The notes: generated by a model not told the origin, from the sequence alone. Numbered from the stretch's first letter, positions 36,173-46,157 are shown. The stretch: DNA of 64,000 bases from Sphingomonas sp. H160509 (GCF_024124765.2 NZ_JAMXSR020000002.1:1972001-2036000), one strand, 5' to 3'. Numbers and translations are program-made.

Positions 36173-36604
36173 ATGTTGACGCAGCGCTCCCGCTACGCGC
36201 TCCGCGCGATGATCTTCCTTGGCGGCGCCCCCGTCGGTGGCCCTCCCATCCCGATGACCCGCATCGCCGCCGAGGCGAACGTGCCCCGCAAATTCCTCGA
36301 GCTGATCCTCGCCGACCTGCGCGAGTCCGGCCTGTTGCACAGCCATCGCGGCAAGATGGGCGGGTACCGCCTGTCGCGGCCGAGCCATCTGATCTCGCTC
36401 GGCGAGATCATCCGGATCATCGAGGGGCCGCTCGCCCTGGTACCGTGCGTAAGCCGGACTGCGTACCGCCCATGCCTCGATTGCAAGAGCGAGGCAGACT
36501 GCGCGATCCGCTTTGCGATGATGCGCGTGCGGGACGAGACCGCGCGGATTCTGGACGGGACTAGCTTGGCGGATGCGAACGCCGAGGAACTGGTAGCGGC
36601 GTAA
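36173..36604 (+). CDS. Rrf2-family transcriptional regulator
   Basis: The 143-residue winged-helix protein begins MLTQRSRYALRAMIFL and has ANVPRKFLELILADLRESGL, HRGKMGGYRLSRPSHLISLG and EIIRIIEGPLALVPCVS. Cysteines in VPCVS, RPCLDCKS and ADCAIR could bind an Fe-S cluster as in IscR or RirA-type regulators, though the spacing differs from IscR. ATG 36173 is the normal family start; the frame extends upstream without support. The gap between ssrA and this gene holds a C6...G7 hairpin at 36000-36030 and otherwise nothing recognised. Confidence 0.88.
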   Translation: MLTQRSRYALRAMIFLGGAPVGGPPIPMTRIAAEANVPRKFLELILADLRESGLLHSHRGKMGGYRLSRPSHLISLGEIIRIIEGPLALVPCVSRTAYRPCLDCKSEADCAIRFAMMRVRDETARILDGTSLADANAEELVAA

Positions 36605-36747
36605 CCCTATCCTTCTTCCCTCGGGGGAGAAGGTGGCGCGGCAGCGTCGGATGAGGGGGAGTTGGGATGTAACGTCCCGAGCCTCAAGCCCCTCACCCTT
36701 CCGTCGCCTACGGCTCCTCCCTCCCTCTCCGCACAGGGGGAGAGGGA
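36605..36747. repeat. Palindromic repeat, first of two tandem copies
   Basis: Starts ACCCTATCCTTCTTCCCTCG then GGGGAGAAGGTGGCGCGGCA and ends CTCCCTCCCTCTCCGCACAG then GGGGAGAGGGA. The inner parts GCGTCGGATGAGGGGG and CCCCTCACCCTTCCGTCGCC pair. It is separated by 13 bases from a near-identical direct copy. Confidence 0.88.
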
Positions 36748-36760
36748 CAGCAGGTCGCGT

Positions 36761-36902
36761 AACCCTATCCTTCTCCCCCCGGGGAGAAGGTGGCGCGGTA
36801 GCGTCGGATGAGGGGGAGTTGGGATGTGACGCTCCGAGCCTCAGGCCCCTCACCCTTCCGTCGCCTACGGCTCCTCCCTCCCTCTCCCCGACGGGGAGAG
36901 GG
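36761..36902. repeat. Palindromic repeat, second of two tandem copies
   Basis: Nearly identical to the copy at 36605, with small changes in the terminal hairpin loops (CTCCCCCCGGGGAG; CTCCCCGACGGGGAG) and a few centre substitutions. The preceding short sequence CGCGTAACCCTATCC is also repeated, so the duplication unit includes flanking DNA. Confidence 0.88.
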
Positions 36903-36911
36903 ACAAAGCGA

Positions 36912-37382
36912 TCACCCCCGCGCCTTCAGCTCGTCGCGGATCTCGCGAAGCAGCGCGATCTCGACCGGCTCCGGCGCAGGTGCGACGACAACCGCCTCTT
37001 CCTCGCGCTTCAACCTTGCCGTCTCGCGCTCGATCAGCGCCGCGGTCCGGTTCACCACACGCAGGATCATGAAGATGATCCCCGCGACGATCACGAAATT
37101 GACCAACTGCGTCGCGAACGCGCCATAGCCGAGCAGCGGCACGCCGGCCTTCTTCAACGCCGCGTAATCGCTGAGCGAACCTGCGTAGTTCGCCGGCACC
37201 GGCCCCATCCGCCAGAAATAGCTGGAGAAATCGAGCCCGCCGAAGATCTTGCCGATCACCGGCATCAGCACGTCGTCGGTCAGCGACGTGACGATCTTGC
37301 CGAATGCCGCGCCGATGATCACCGCGATGGCGAGATCGAGCACGTTGCCGCGCATGATGAACGCCTTGAATTCCTTGAGCAT
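36912..37382 (-). CDS. mscL: Large-conductance mechanosensitive channel
   Basis: The 156-residue MscL starts MLKEFKAFIMRGNVLDLAIA then VIIGAAFGKIV, the first pore-lining helix, has a periplasmic loop around MGPVPANYAG, a second helix FVIVAGIIFMILRVVNR and a charged C-terminal helix. It opens under hypo-osmotic membrane tension. It is convergent with the Rrf2 gene through two repeats and divergent from lemA. Confidence 0.96.
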   Translation of the reverse strand: MLKEFKAFIMRGNVLDLAIAVIIGAAFGKIVTSLTDDVLMPVIGKIFGGLDFSSYFWRMGPVPANYAGSLSDYAALKKAGVPLLGYGAFATQLVNFVIVAGIIFMILRVVNRTAALIERETARLKREEEAVVVAPAPEPVEIALLREIRDELKARG

Positions 37383-37486
37383 CTACGCCCCCCTCTGTTG
37401 CCCCACCGACGCTAACCATCGATTTCGGTTTCGCCAACCCTGCGGACTGTCCTATGAGGGTGACACAGGTATTTAGGAGAGCCCCG

Positions 37487-38083
37487 ATGTCACGTGCCCC
37501 AATCGCCCGCGGTACCGCCGCGATCCTTCTCGCATCGGCGCTGGCCGGGTGCGGGATCAACAGCATTCCGACAGCCGAAGAGACCGCGAAGGCGCGCTGG
37601 GCGGACGTCCAGAACAATTATCAGCGCCGCGCGGACCTGATCCCCAACCTCGTCGCGACCGTGAAGGCGGCGGGCGCGCAGGAAAAGGACATCCTCGTCC
37701 AGGTGACGCAGGCACGCTCCGCCGCGAACTCGGTGCAGGTTTCGGCCGCCGATCTCTCCGATCCGGCGAAGATGGAGCAGTATCAGCGCGTCCAGGGTGC
37801 CGTCGGGCTGTCGCTGCAGCGCTTGCAGGAGGCGTATCCCGAGCTGAAGAGCCAGGGCAACTACACCACGCTGATGAGCCAGCTGGAGGGCACCGAGAAC
37901 CGCATCACGATCGCCCGGCGCGACTACAACGGCGCGGTGCAGGCGTATAATACCAAGATCCGCACCTTCCCCGACGCGGTCGGCGCGAAGATCTTCTACG
38001 GCGCCAAGCCGATGGTGCCGTTTGCGGCGACCACGCCCGGCGCCGAGACCGCACCGACGGTGAACTTCGGCAACGCGAGCTGA
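37487..38083 (+). CDS. lemA: LemA-family lipoprotein
   Basis: From ATG 37487 the 198-residue product has a lipoprotein signal (ILLASALAGCG) followed by the LemA coiled core: RWADVQNNYQRRADLIPNLV, ARSAANSVQVSAADL and TENRITIARRDYNGAVQAYN. LemA proteins are membrane-anchored helical bundles of unclear function, often encoded with TPM-domain proteins, as here. GGAG precedes the start. It is the first gene of a four-gene run. Confidence 0.92.
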   Translation: MSRAPIARGTAAILLASALAGCGINSIPTAEETAKARWADVQNNYQRRADLIPNLVATVKAAGAQEKDILVQVTQARSAANSVQVSAADLSDPAKMEQYQRVQGAVGLSLQRLQEAYPELKSQGNYTTLMSQLEGTENRITIARRDYNGAVQAYNTKIRTFPDAVGAKIFYGAKPMVPFAATTPGAETAPTVNFGNAS

Positions 38084-38093
38084 TCGGGGCATC

Positions 38094-38951
38094 ATGCTCC
38101 GCCATCTCCTGACGCTGGCGTTCGCGGTGCTGCTCGGTAGCAGCGCGGCGACCGCACAGGCGCTTCCCAAGTTCACCGGCTTCGTCGTCGATGCGGCAAA
38201 CGTGATCCCGCCCGATCAGGAAGCGGCGCTGACCAAGCGGCTCGACGATCTGCAAAAGGCGACCGGCAACCAGCTGGTGGTCGCGACCGTGACCGATCTC
38301 GACGGCTATCCGATCGAGGATTACGGCAATCGGCTGATCCGAAGCTGGGGAGTCGGTTTGAAGGACGCGAACAACGGCGCGATCCTGCTGGTCGCGCCGA
38401 ACGACCGGAAGGTGCGGATCGAGGTCGGTTATGGCCTGGAGCCGGTGCTGACCGATGCGTTCTCCAGCGTCGTAATCAACCAGCAGATCCTGCCGCGCTT
38501 CAAGGCGGGCGACATCCCCGGCGGGATCGTCGCGGGGACGAACGCCGTGGCGGACCAGCTCGCGCTGCCCGATGCGGAGGCGCGCGCGAAGGTGACCGCA
38601 GCGGCGGCGGAGTATGACAAGACGCATCGTCGCTCGAACGCGGGTGGCGGCGGCGTGCCGATCGGGCTGATCTTCTTCGGGATCGTACTGGCGGCGATCG
38701 TCATTCCGATGATCTCGCGGCGCGCGGGCGGCAAGCATTACGTCGATGGCGGCAGGCGGAGCGGCGGCAGTGGCGCCTTGCCGATCGTGTTGTGGAGCAT
38801 CGCCGACGCGATGACCCGTGGCGGCGGTGGTGGCGGCGGCGGAAGCTGGGGTGGTGGCGGCGACAGCGGTGGTGGCGGCTGGAGCGGCGGTGGTTTTGGC
38901 GGCGGCGGCGGTGGATCCGGCGGCGGCGGCGGCGCATCGGGGGGATGGTGA
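38094..38951 (+). CDS. TPM-domain (YgcG-like) exported membrane protein
   Basis: The 285-residue protein has a signal peptide (MLRHLLTLAFAVLLGSSAAT), a TPM domain (~25-160; FTGFVVDAANVIPPDQEAAL, VEVGYGLEP-type motif IEVGYGLEPVLTDAF), a membrane helix (~185-205) and a Gly-rich tail with runs of GGGGGGSWGGGG. In other bacteria TPM proteins act in the periplasm, some in photosystem II repair or stress. It follows lemA by ten bases. Confidence 0.88.
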   Translation: MLRHLLTLAFAVLLGSSAATAQALPKFTGFVVDAANVIPPDQEAALTKRLDDLQKATGNQLVVATVTDLDGYPIEDYGNRLIRSWGVGLKDANNGAILLVAPNDRKVRIEVGYGLEPVLTDAFSSVVINQQILPRFKAGDIPGGIVAGTNAVADQLALPDAEARAKVTAAAAEYDKTHRRSNAGGGGVPIGLIFFGIVLAAIVIPMISRRAGGKHYVDGGRRSGGSGALPIVLWSIADAMTRGGGGGGGGSWGGGGDSGGGGWSGGGFGGGGGGSGGGGGASGGW

Positions 38952-38952
38952 C

Positions 38953-39618
38953 ATGCGGTTGAGCGACACCGACCACGACCGCGTTACGGCGGCAGTCACC
39001 CAGGCGGAGACCGCGACGACCGGCGAGATCGTCACGATCGTCGCGCGGCAGTCGGATGCGTATCACGACGTGTCGATGCACTGGGGCGTGCTGGCGATGC
39101 TGCTGACGCTGGCGCTGCTCGCGTACCACCCGGTCGCGGCGGACCATATCTACGCGCGGGTCGATCCCTGGCAGGCGGCACCGCAGGGTGCGCTGTACGT
39201 GGTCGCGCTCGTGCTGGTGACCTTGGTGTTTCTGGCGGTGCGGCTGGTGCTGGCATGGACGCCGGCGCGACTCGCGCTGACGCCGGGCGCGACCAAGGCG
39301 CGGCGGGTGCGGCGGCGGGCTTTACTCCTGTTCCGTGCGGGCGCCGAGAAGCGCACCAAGGGTTCCACCGGCGTCTTGCTGTACCTGTCGCTCGCCGAGC
39401 ACCGTGCGGAGATCATCGCCGACGATGCGATCCACTCGCGCGTGCCGAACGAAACCTGGGGTGCGGCGATGGCGGCGGTGCTGGCCGGCGTCCGCGACGA
39501 TCGTCCCGCCGACGGCATGGCGGATGCCGTCGCGCAGATCGGCGCGGTGCTGGCCGAGCATTTTCCGCGGACCGGTGCGCCGGTGAACGAACTTCCGGAC
39601 AGGCTGATCGAACTATGA
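38953..39618 (+). CDS. TPM-domain integral membrane protein
   Basis: ATG 38953 gives 221 residues: MRLSDTDHDRVTAAVTQAET (start of the TPM domain, with TGEIVTIVARQSDAY), two membrane helices (~45-60 and ~80-100), then GVLLYLSLAEHRAEIIADDA and IGAVLAEHFPRTGAPVNELP. This is the COG3762-type partner of the YgcG-like protein. It overlaps the next gene by four bases and starts one base after the preceding stop, so all are coupled. Confidence 0.85.
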   Translation: MRLSDTDHDRVTAAVTQAETATTGEIVTIVARQSDAYHDVSMHWGVLAMLLTLALLAYHPVAADHIYARVDPWQAAPQGALYVVALVLVTLVFLAVRLVLAWTPARLALTPGATKARRVRRRALLLFRAGAEKRTKGSTGVLLYLSLAEHRAEIIADDAIHSRVPNETWGAAMAAVLAGVRDDRPADGMADAVAQIGAVLAEHFPRTGAPVNELPDRLIEL

Positions 39619-40118
39619 GCAAGACCGTATGGGCCGGGAAATTCCTGACCGTGCAGACCGAGGGCACGTGGGAATTCGCCGCGCGCCAGGGCGAGATCGC
39701 GGCGGCGGTGATCATCGCGATCGACGACGGCGACGTGATCCTGGTCGAGCAGTTCCGCGTGCCGCTGGGCCGCGCCTGTCTCGAACTGCCGGCCGGGCTG
39801 GTCGGTGACGAAACCGCGGGCGAGAGCGTCGCGGTGGCGGCCGGCCGCGAGCTGGAGGAAGAGACCGGCTACCGGGCGGACGCGATCGAGGACCTGGGGG
39901 TGTTCTATTCGTCGCCGGGGATGACGTCGGAATGCTTCACGCTGGTCCGCGCCACCGGGCTGACGAAGGTGAGCGATGGCGGCGGCGATGGCGACGAGAA
40001 CATCACCGTGCACCGGGTGCCGCTGGCGGACGTGCCGGCGTTCGTGGCCGAGAAGCGGAAGGCTGGCGTGGCGATCGACACCAAGATGCTGCTGATCCTG
40101 GCTGGGTCGATCCTCTAA
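39615..40118 (+). CDS. NUDIX hydrolase (ADP-ribose pyrophosphatase type)
   Basis: The 167-residue protein starts MSKTVWAGKFLTVQTEGTWE and contains ELPAGLVGDETAGES and the Nudix core GRELEEETGYRA (REx2EE), binding catalytic Mg. The ELPAG-Nudix arrangement is typical of ADP-sugar pyrophosphatases. ATG 39615 overlaps the TPM gene. The substrate is inferred from family only. Confidence 0.88.
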   Translation: MSKTVWAGKFLTVQTEGTWEFAARQGEIAAAVIIAIDDGDVILVEQFRVPLGRACLELPAGLVGDETAGESVAVAAGRELEEETGYRADAIEDLGVFYSSPGMTSECFTLVRATGLTKVSDGGGDGDENITVHRVPLADVPAFVAEKRKAGVAIDTKMLLILAGSIL

Positions 40119-40126
40119 TCAGGACC

Positions 40127-40181
40127 TGTTTCCCCGCGAAGGCGGGGACCCAGACTGCGCTCCCGCCTTCGCGGGAGAACA
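40127..40181. repeat. Palindromic repeat, family C (55 bp)
   Basis: TGTTTCCCCGCGAAGGCGGG and CTCCCGCCTTCGCGGGAGAA flank ACCCAGACTGCG. It lies between two convergent genes. Confidence 0.9.
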
Positions 40182-40216
40182 AGGAGGTGCGGGAGGGCCT
40201 AGCGCCGCTCCCCAGC

Positions 40217-40498
40217 TTACTTGAAGTTATCCGCGTAGCTCTGCAGCTTCAGCGTCTTCTGCGGCGCCGGCACCACCGTGTAGCCGAACCCCTCGCGCTC
40301 GCAGTGCGCGATCGCCGCTTCGGCGGTCGGGAACAGCAGGCGCAGCTGGTCGCGCGTGTCGCCGCTGCCGGCCCAGCCGGTGAGCGGGTCGGGCCGCTTG
40401 GGCTCCGACGGTTCGAATTCGAGCTGCCAGGCGTCGGTCCGGTGCTTGCCGGACTGCATGGCGTTCTTGGGGCGCTGGAAGATACGGGCGGTTGGCAT
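40217..40498 (-). CDS. NDUFS4-like ETC complex I subunit (PF04800)
   Basis: The 93-residue protein matches the 18-kDa accessory subunit of complex I found in alphaproteobacteria and mitochondria: RIFQRPKNAMQSGKHRTDAW, LTGWAGSGDT, and AIAHCEREGFGYTVVP. It probably attaches to NADH:quinone oxidoreductase; no nuo genes are in the window. It precedes nothing obvious and follows hrpB by nine bases on the same strand. Confidence 0.9.
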   Translation of the reverse strand: MPTARIFQRPKNAMQSGKHRTDAWQLEFEPSEPKRPDPLTGWAGSGDTRDQLRLLFPTAEAAIAHCEREGFGYTVVPAPQKTLKLQSYADNFK

Positions 40499-40507
40499 GA
40501 GCCCCCC

Positions 40508-43033
40508 TTATCGCGAACCGGCGGCCCTTGCATCCGCCTTTTTCGTGCGCAGCGTGGCGGACGCCGCGGCGGGGTCGTCGGGCCAGGGATGCTTGGGGTA
40601 GCGGCCGCGCATTTCCTTCGCCACCGCGGTCCAGCTGCCGGCCCAGAAACCGGGCAGGTCGCGCGTCGTCTGGATCGGGCGGCCCGCAGGCGATGTGAGG
40701 CTCAGCACCAGCGGTACGCGCGCCTCGCCGATCGTCGGATGGACCGCGAGGCCGAACAAGGTTTGCGCGCGGAGTTCGACCCGGGGGCCGCCTTCCGCAG
40801 CGTAGTCGATCGCGTGCGTGCTGCCGGCGGGGCTGGTGAAATCGGGCGGGGCCAGGCGGTTGATCGTCTGCATCGCGTCCCAGCCGAGCAGGTTGCGCAG
40901 CGCTTCGGCAAGCGCGCCGGGGGCGATCGTGTCGAGTCGGCGTTTGCCGGTTAGCAGGGGCGCAAGCCATTCGTCGGCGCGGTCGAGCAGGGCGGCGTCG
41001 TCGAGCGGGACGCCAGCATAGGCGGCGCGGTCGCGCAGCGCTTGGGCGCCGTCGCTCCAAGGTAGCAGCGCGAGGCCATGCTCGCGGACGCCGTCGATGA
41101 GTGCGGCAAGGATCGCGTCGGGGTCCGCGCCACTGTCGGGGCCACTCGACAGCCGGATCGCGCCAAGGCGGCGTTCGCGGAGGGCTTGGATGCCGCCGGT
41201 GGTTGGGTCGAACGCCACGGTACGGCGGGATTCGATACGGTCGGCGAAGAGGATTTCGATAGCGGCCTGGTCGATCGCCACGGCGGAGAGAATGCGCGCG
41301 CCGGCGGCCGAGCCCTGCGTGTCGGCGACGGCGAGCCATTCGGAGCGGGCGAGTGGCGAGGTGGGATCGAGCTTGAACCCTCGGCCGCCGACCGACGCCC
41401 AGGTTTCGCCGGACGGGTCGCGCCGTCGCGCGCGACGCGGTCGGGGAAGCCAAGCGCGACGCATACTTCTGCTCCCCTTCCGCTTGCGGGAGGGGGTCGG
41501 GGGAGGGGCTGACCCAGCAGTGCCGCGCGCTTGGGATATGTCGCGCCCTCCCCCGACCCCCTCCCGCAAGCGGGAAGGGAGCAAGGCGTGCCCACCTTTC
41601 GGCCATTGCTCTTGCCGCTTGCGCCTTGGGTCCGCGTTCGGTTTTCCAGCGGCGGAGGCGGGTTTCCAGATCGACGTCCTGTCCACCGATGCCGCGCTCG
41701 CCGAGCAGAACCGCGATTTGCGCCGCTACGTTCGCCAAGCCGCGTTCCCCCGCCCTCAGCAGCATATGCGCGAGTCTCGGCGGCATCGGCAGCTTCGCGA
41801 TCGCGCGGCCGTGTGACGTCGGGCGACCGTCCTTGATCGCCTCCAACGTCGTCAACCGCGCCATCGCCTCGTCGATCGCGGCGGCGGGGGGGCGGGTCGA
41901 TCCAGCGGAGGTCTCGCGGATCGCCGACGCCCCAGAGTGCGCAAGCCAGCACCAGCGCGGACAGGTCCGCCTCCAAGATTTCCGGCGGGTCGTAGCGCGG
42001 GAGGCCGGCGGTCGCCGCTTCCTCCCACAAGCGATACGCTACGCCCGGTCCTAGCCGCGCGGCGCGGCCGGCGCGTTGGGTAACGGCTGCCTGGCTCGCG
42101 CGCTCGGTGACCAGGCGCGTCATGCCGGCGGCCCGGTCGTAGCGCGGTCGCCTCGCTAGCCCGGAGTCGACGACGATGCGGATGCCGTCGAGCGTCAAGC
42201 TGGTCTCGGCGATGCTGGTGGCGAGCACGACTTTGCGCCGACCATCCGGCTCGGGGAGGACCGCGGCGCGCTGGGCTGCGGGGTCGAGGCTGCCGTGGAG
42301 CTCATGCAGTACGATGTCGTCGGACAGGTTGGTGAGGCGGTCGGCGGTGCGTTCGATCTCCGCCACGCCGGGGAGGAAGGCGAGCACGCCGCCCCCCGCT
42401 TCGCCGAGCGCGCGGCGGATGGCGCTAGCGACCGAGTCCTCGATGCGGAGTTCGGCTTGGCGACCGATGTGGCGAAGGGTGAGTGAATAGCTGCGGCCTT
42501 CGCTTTCGATGACGGGGGCGCCGTCCATCAAGGCTGCGAACCGTGCGCCGTCGAGCGTTGCGGACATCGCGACGATGCGGAGGTCGGGGCGAAAGCCGGC
42601 CTGGACGTCCAACGCCAGCGCGAGGCCAAAGTCGCCGTCGAGGCTGCGTTCGTGGACTTCGTCGAACAGGACCGCGGATACGCCGGTGAGTTCGGGGTCG
42701 GCCTGGATGCGCGCGACGAAGATGCCTTCGGTGATGACCGTCACGCGGGTTGCGGCAGAGCGCTTGCTGTCCATACGGGTGGCGTAGCCGAAGGTCTGGC
42801 CGACGGGCTCGCCAGCGGTGGAGGCCATGCGTTCGGCGGCCGCGCGGGCGGCGAGGCGGCGGGGGGAGAGGAGGAGGATCTCGCCGGTGCACCAGGGTTC
42901 GGTAAGGAGAGCCGGCGCTACTGCGGTGGTTTTGCCGGCGCCTGGGGGCGACGAGGACCGCGGAGGTGCGGTCGCGGAGGGTGGCGAGGAGGTCGGGGAG
43001 GACGGCTAGGATCGGGAGCGGCGGCGGCGTCAT
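40508..43033 (-). CDS. hrpB: ATP-dependent helicase HrpB, with several frame breaks and an internal REPIN
   Basis: From ATG 43033 the protein starts MTPPPLPILAVLPDLLATLR; after the G run 42944-42948 the P-loop VAPGAGKT reads through. The DEAH-box core continues with LFDEVHERSLDGD (DEVH), VAMSATLDG and VTQRAGRAARLGPGVAYRLW. A second extra base lies at 41886-41892. A REPIN at 41472-41583 follows ARAMAERWA, and at least one more indel near 41425-41436 precedes DPSGETWASVGGRGFKLDPT and the HrpB C-terminal domain to 40508. With so many breaks, a true pseudogene cannot be excluded. HrpB is a non-essential DExH RNA/DNA helicase of unclear role. Confidence 0.8.
41472..41583. repeat. REPIN-like repeat, family A, inside hrpB
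   Basis: Left arm TCCCCTTCCGCTTGCGGGAG then GGGGTCGGGGGAGGGGCT; right arm GCCCTCCCCCGACCCCCTCC then CGCAAGCGGGAAGGGAGC. It is the closest match in the window to a perfect pair and lies in the coding region between the helicase core and the C-terminal domain. Confidence 0.92.
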
Positions 43034-43129
43034 GCACGCCTGCTGCCACAGTAGCGGGGTTGGCGACAGGTTTTGCTTGGGCGGTCCCTTGGGAAGGTGC
43101 GGGTTCAAACCGATGATCGCGCGCTTTCG

Positions 43130-43250
43130 ATCCTCCCCCGCTCTGGGGAGGTGGCAGGCACTTGCCTGACGGAGGGGGAGGTAAGGGAAACCGATGTTTC
43201 GTATCCTCCCCCTCCGTCGCTTGCGCCACCTCCCCCTGGCGGGGGAGGAT
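43130..43250. repeat. Palindromic repeat, family F
   Basis: ATCCTCCCCCGCTCTGGGGA then GGTGGCAGGCACTTGCCTGA and GGAGGGGGA on the left; TCCCCCTCCGTCGCTTGCGC then CACCTCCCCCTGGCGGGGGA on the right. With the family B copy at 43296 it fills the 498-base gap between hrpB and the PBP gene, where no gene is seen. Confidence 0.9.
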
Positions 43251-43295
43251 CGCTGGGCTCGGTGGAAGTCGATGGCTTACCCAACCGCCAACGGC

Positions 43296-43402
43296 ACCGC
43301 CCCGGCGAAGGCCGGGGTCCAATTGGGAAACGGCGGTGAAGGCCGTTGCGCTCCGTTACTGCCACCTCTCCAATTGGGCCCCGGCCTTCGCCGGGGTGGT
43401 GC
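43296..43402. repeat. Palindromic repeat, family B (107 bp)
   Basis: CACCGCCCCGGCGAAGGCCG then GGGTCCAATTGG, and CCAATTGGGCCCCGGCCTTC then GCCGGGGTGGTG. The centre includes GCGCTCCGTTACTGCC. The shared AATTGG change in both arms shows compensatory change that preserves pairing. Confidence 0.9.
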
Positions 43403-43531
43403 GCATATGCGGACGGATCGGGCACCGAACGAGTTTTTCGCTGACGAACGCGTTGCGACAGCCGCCCCCGCCCCTATCCCACCGAAGGCTGGCAAGCGCC
43501 CGCGAACCTGCTAGACGCTCCACCAGTAATC

Positions 43532-46052
43532 ATGGCGTCCGATCCCTCCCCCCACCTCGACGACGGCGACAGGCCGCACTTCCGACCGGCTGCGCGGCAG
43601 GGTCGCGCGTGCCTGGGCGAGTCGGTGGACCAAGGCGGCGCTGGTGCTGGTGGTGCTTGGCTTCGTCGCGATCTTCGCGTTCTGGTTCGCGGTCATGCGT
43701 GACCTGCCTTCCGTGGACACGTTGCGCACCTACGAGCCGCCGCTGCCGACCAACGTCCGCGGGATCGATGGCGCGCCGATTCATTCCTACGCACGCGAAC
43801 GGCGCGTCGAACTGAGCTACGCCGAATATCCGCCGCTGCTGGTGAAGGCGTTCCTCGCTGCCGAGGACAAGTCGTTCTTCGAGCATCACGGCGTCGATTA
43901 TCCCGGCCTCGCCGGCGCGGTGTATGATTATGCGACCAAGCTCGGCACCGGCAAGCGCGCCAAGGGCGGCTCGACGATCACGCAGCAGGTCGCCAAGAAC
44001 CTGTTGATCGGCAACGCCTATTCCCCGTCGCGAAAACTGCGCGAGGCGGTGCTGGCGTACAAGATCGAGGATACGCTGACCAAGGAGCAGATTCTCGAGC
44101 TGTACCTGAACCAGATCGCGCTCGGCCGCAACGCGTTCGGCGTCGAGGCGGCGAGCCATGCGTATTTCGACAAGGAGCTCGACCAGCTCGATCTTGCGCA
44201 GATGGCGTATCTCGCGATCCTGCCCAAGGGTCCGTCGAACTACGACCCGGTGCGCAACACCGAGCGCGCGATGATACGCCGCAACTATGTGCTCAACCGG
44301 ATGCTCGACAACGGCTTCATCACGCGCGCGCAGCATGACCAGGCCAATGCCGAGCCGCTCGGCGCGGTGATGCGGCGGACGCCAAAGTTCGAGAGCGTCG
44401 GCGGCTATTTCGTCGAGGAAGTCCGCCGCCAGCTGATGGCGAAGTTCGGCGAGAACGCGAAGGACGGACCCTACAGCGTCTATTCGGGCGGGCTGTGGGT
44501 GCGGACCTCGTTCGACGCGAAGTTGCAGGATCTGGCGCAGCAGGCCTTGCGTGACGGTCTCGTGCGGTTCGACAGCGGGCGCGGGTGGAACGGGCCGATC
44601 CGTCATGTCGAGATCGAGGACGACAACTGGCTCCAGCCGTTGCTCAACAGCAACATCGCGCTCGATTACCGCGATTGGGTCGCGGCGATCGTCACGGGCA
44701 AGGACGGCAATGCCTGGAGCCTCGGCTTCCGCACCGGCAAGACCGGCACGCTGCCGCGCTATGCTGCGCAGATGCCGGTGCGCGGCGAGGGCGGCAACGC
44801 GTTCGGTGCGATCGAGGTCGGCGACATCATCGCGGTGGCACCGGACGGTGGTTCGTTCGCGTTACGGGCGATCCCCAAGGTCTCGGGCGCGTTCGTCGTC
44901 GAGGAGCCGGCATCGGGCCGCGTGCTGGCGATGCAGGGCGGCTTCGACGACCGGTTGCAGGCGTTCAACCGCGCGACTCAGGCGATGCGCCAGCCGGGTT
45001 CCACGATCAAGCCGATCGTCTATTCCGCCGCGCTCGACAACGGCATGACGCCCGCCTCGATCATCATCGACGGGCCGTTCTGCGTCTATCAGGGCGCGCG
45101 GCTGGGCCAGAAATGCTTCCGCAACTTCGGCAATTCGCGCGGGTCCGGCCCGCACACGATGCGCTGGGGCATCGAGCAGTCGCGCAACCTGATGACGGTG
45201 CGCGCCGCCGCGCAGACCGGCATGCCGAAGGTCGTCGCGACGATCAAGAAGATGGGCGTCGGCGATTACGCGCCCTATCTTTCCTACGCGCTCGGCGCCG
45301 GCGAGACGACCGTCGGGCGGATGGTCAACGCGTATTCGATCCTCGCCAACAACGGCAAGGGCGGCCCGCCGTCGCTGATCGACTTCGTCCAGGATCGTCA
45401 CGGCAAGGTGATCTGGCCCGAGAACTGGCGGCCCTGCGATCGCTGCAACGCGCCCGACTGGGACGGCAAGCCGATGCCGCGGCCGATCACGCGCCAGCGC
45501 CAGGTGCTCGACGCGATGACCGCGTACCAGATGGTCCACATCACCGAGGGCGTCGTCCAACGCGGCACCGCGGTGACGTTGCGCGATCTCGATCGGCCGA
45601 TGTTCGGCAAGACCGGGACCAACAATGGCCCGACCGACGTGTGGTTCGTCGGGGGCACGCCGCAGTTCGTCGGCGGACTGTATATCGGGTTCGACACGCC
45701 AAAGAACCTCGGTGGCGCAGCACAGGGCGGCACGCTTGCCGCGCCGATCTTCAAGCAGTTCGCGGTCAAGGCGTATGAGGATTTGCCCAAGCTGCCGTTT
45801 CGCGCGCCCGCCGGGATTCGCATGGTGCGGATCGATCGCGGCAGCGGCCGGCCGGTCTATGGCACGTGGCCCGACACCAGTGATCCGAAGCCCGCGGTAA
45901 TCTGGGAAGCGTTCAAGCCCGAGAGCGAACCGCGGCGTGCCGCACGACGCTCGGATGTCGCCCCCAGTACTGCTACGACGACGACCGCGGTGAAGAAGGC
46001 CGAAGCCCCGCGCGACAGCGATTTCTTGCAAAGACAAGGCGGAATCTACTAG
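43532..46052 (+). CDS. mrcA: Penicillin-binding protein 1A (bifunctional transglycosylase/transpeptidase), frame broken near the start
   Basis: The uninterrupted frame covers 43644-46052, but the likely start is ATG 43532, joined after removing one C from the run 43548-43553, giving SDRLRGRVARAWASRWTKAA before the membrane anchor ALVLVVLGFVAIFAFWFAVM. The GT51 domain has EDKSFFEHHGVDYPG and KGGSTITQQVAKNLL; an OB-like domain follows; the transpeptidase has PGSTIKPIVYS (catalytic Ser), SRN in EQSRNLM, and FGKTGTNNGPTD. It polymerises and cross-links peptidoglycan. Total length is about 839 residues. Confidence 0.93.
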
Positions 46053-46066
46053 CGCGCTTATATAGA

Positions 46067-46140
46067 CGTCATCCCGGCGCCCGCCGGAGACCCGCCCCGC
46101 TCGCTTGGGACGGCGATCCCGGCCTCCGCTGGGACGACGG
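46067..46140. repeat. Palindromic repeat, divergent family D
   Basis: CGTCATCCCGGCGCCCGCCG then GAG on the left, GATCCCGGCCTCCGCTGGGA then CGACG on the right, imperfectly inverted. It resembles family D at its ends (CGTCATCC / GGGACGACG). It lies between mrcA and prfB. Confidence 0.6.
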
Positions 46141-46157
46141 AATTTTTGGAGAATATC

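Noticed and set aside
40227..43108. Several overlapping helicase-like proteins on the minus strand
   Set aside because: They are fragments of a single hrpB gene separated by homopolymer indels and a repeat.
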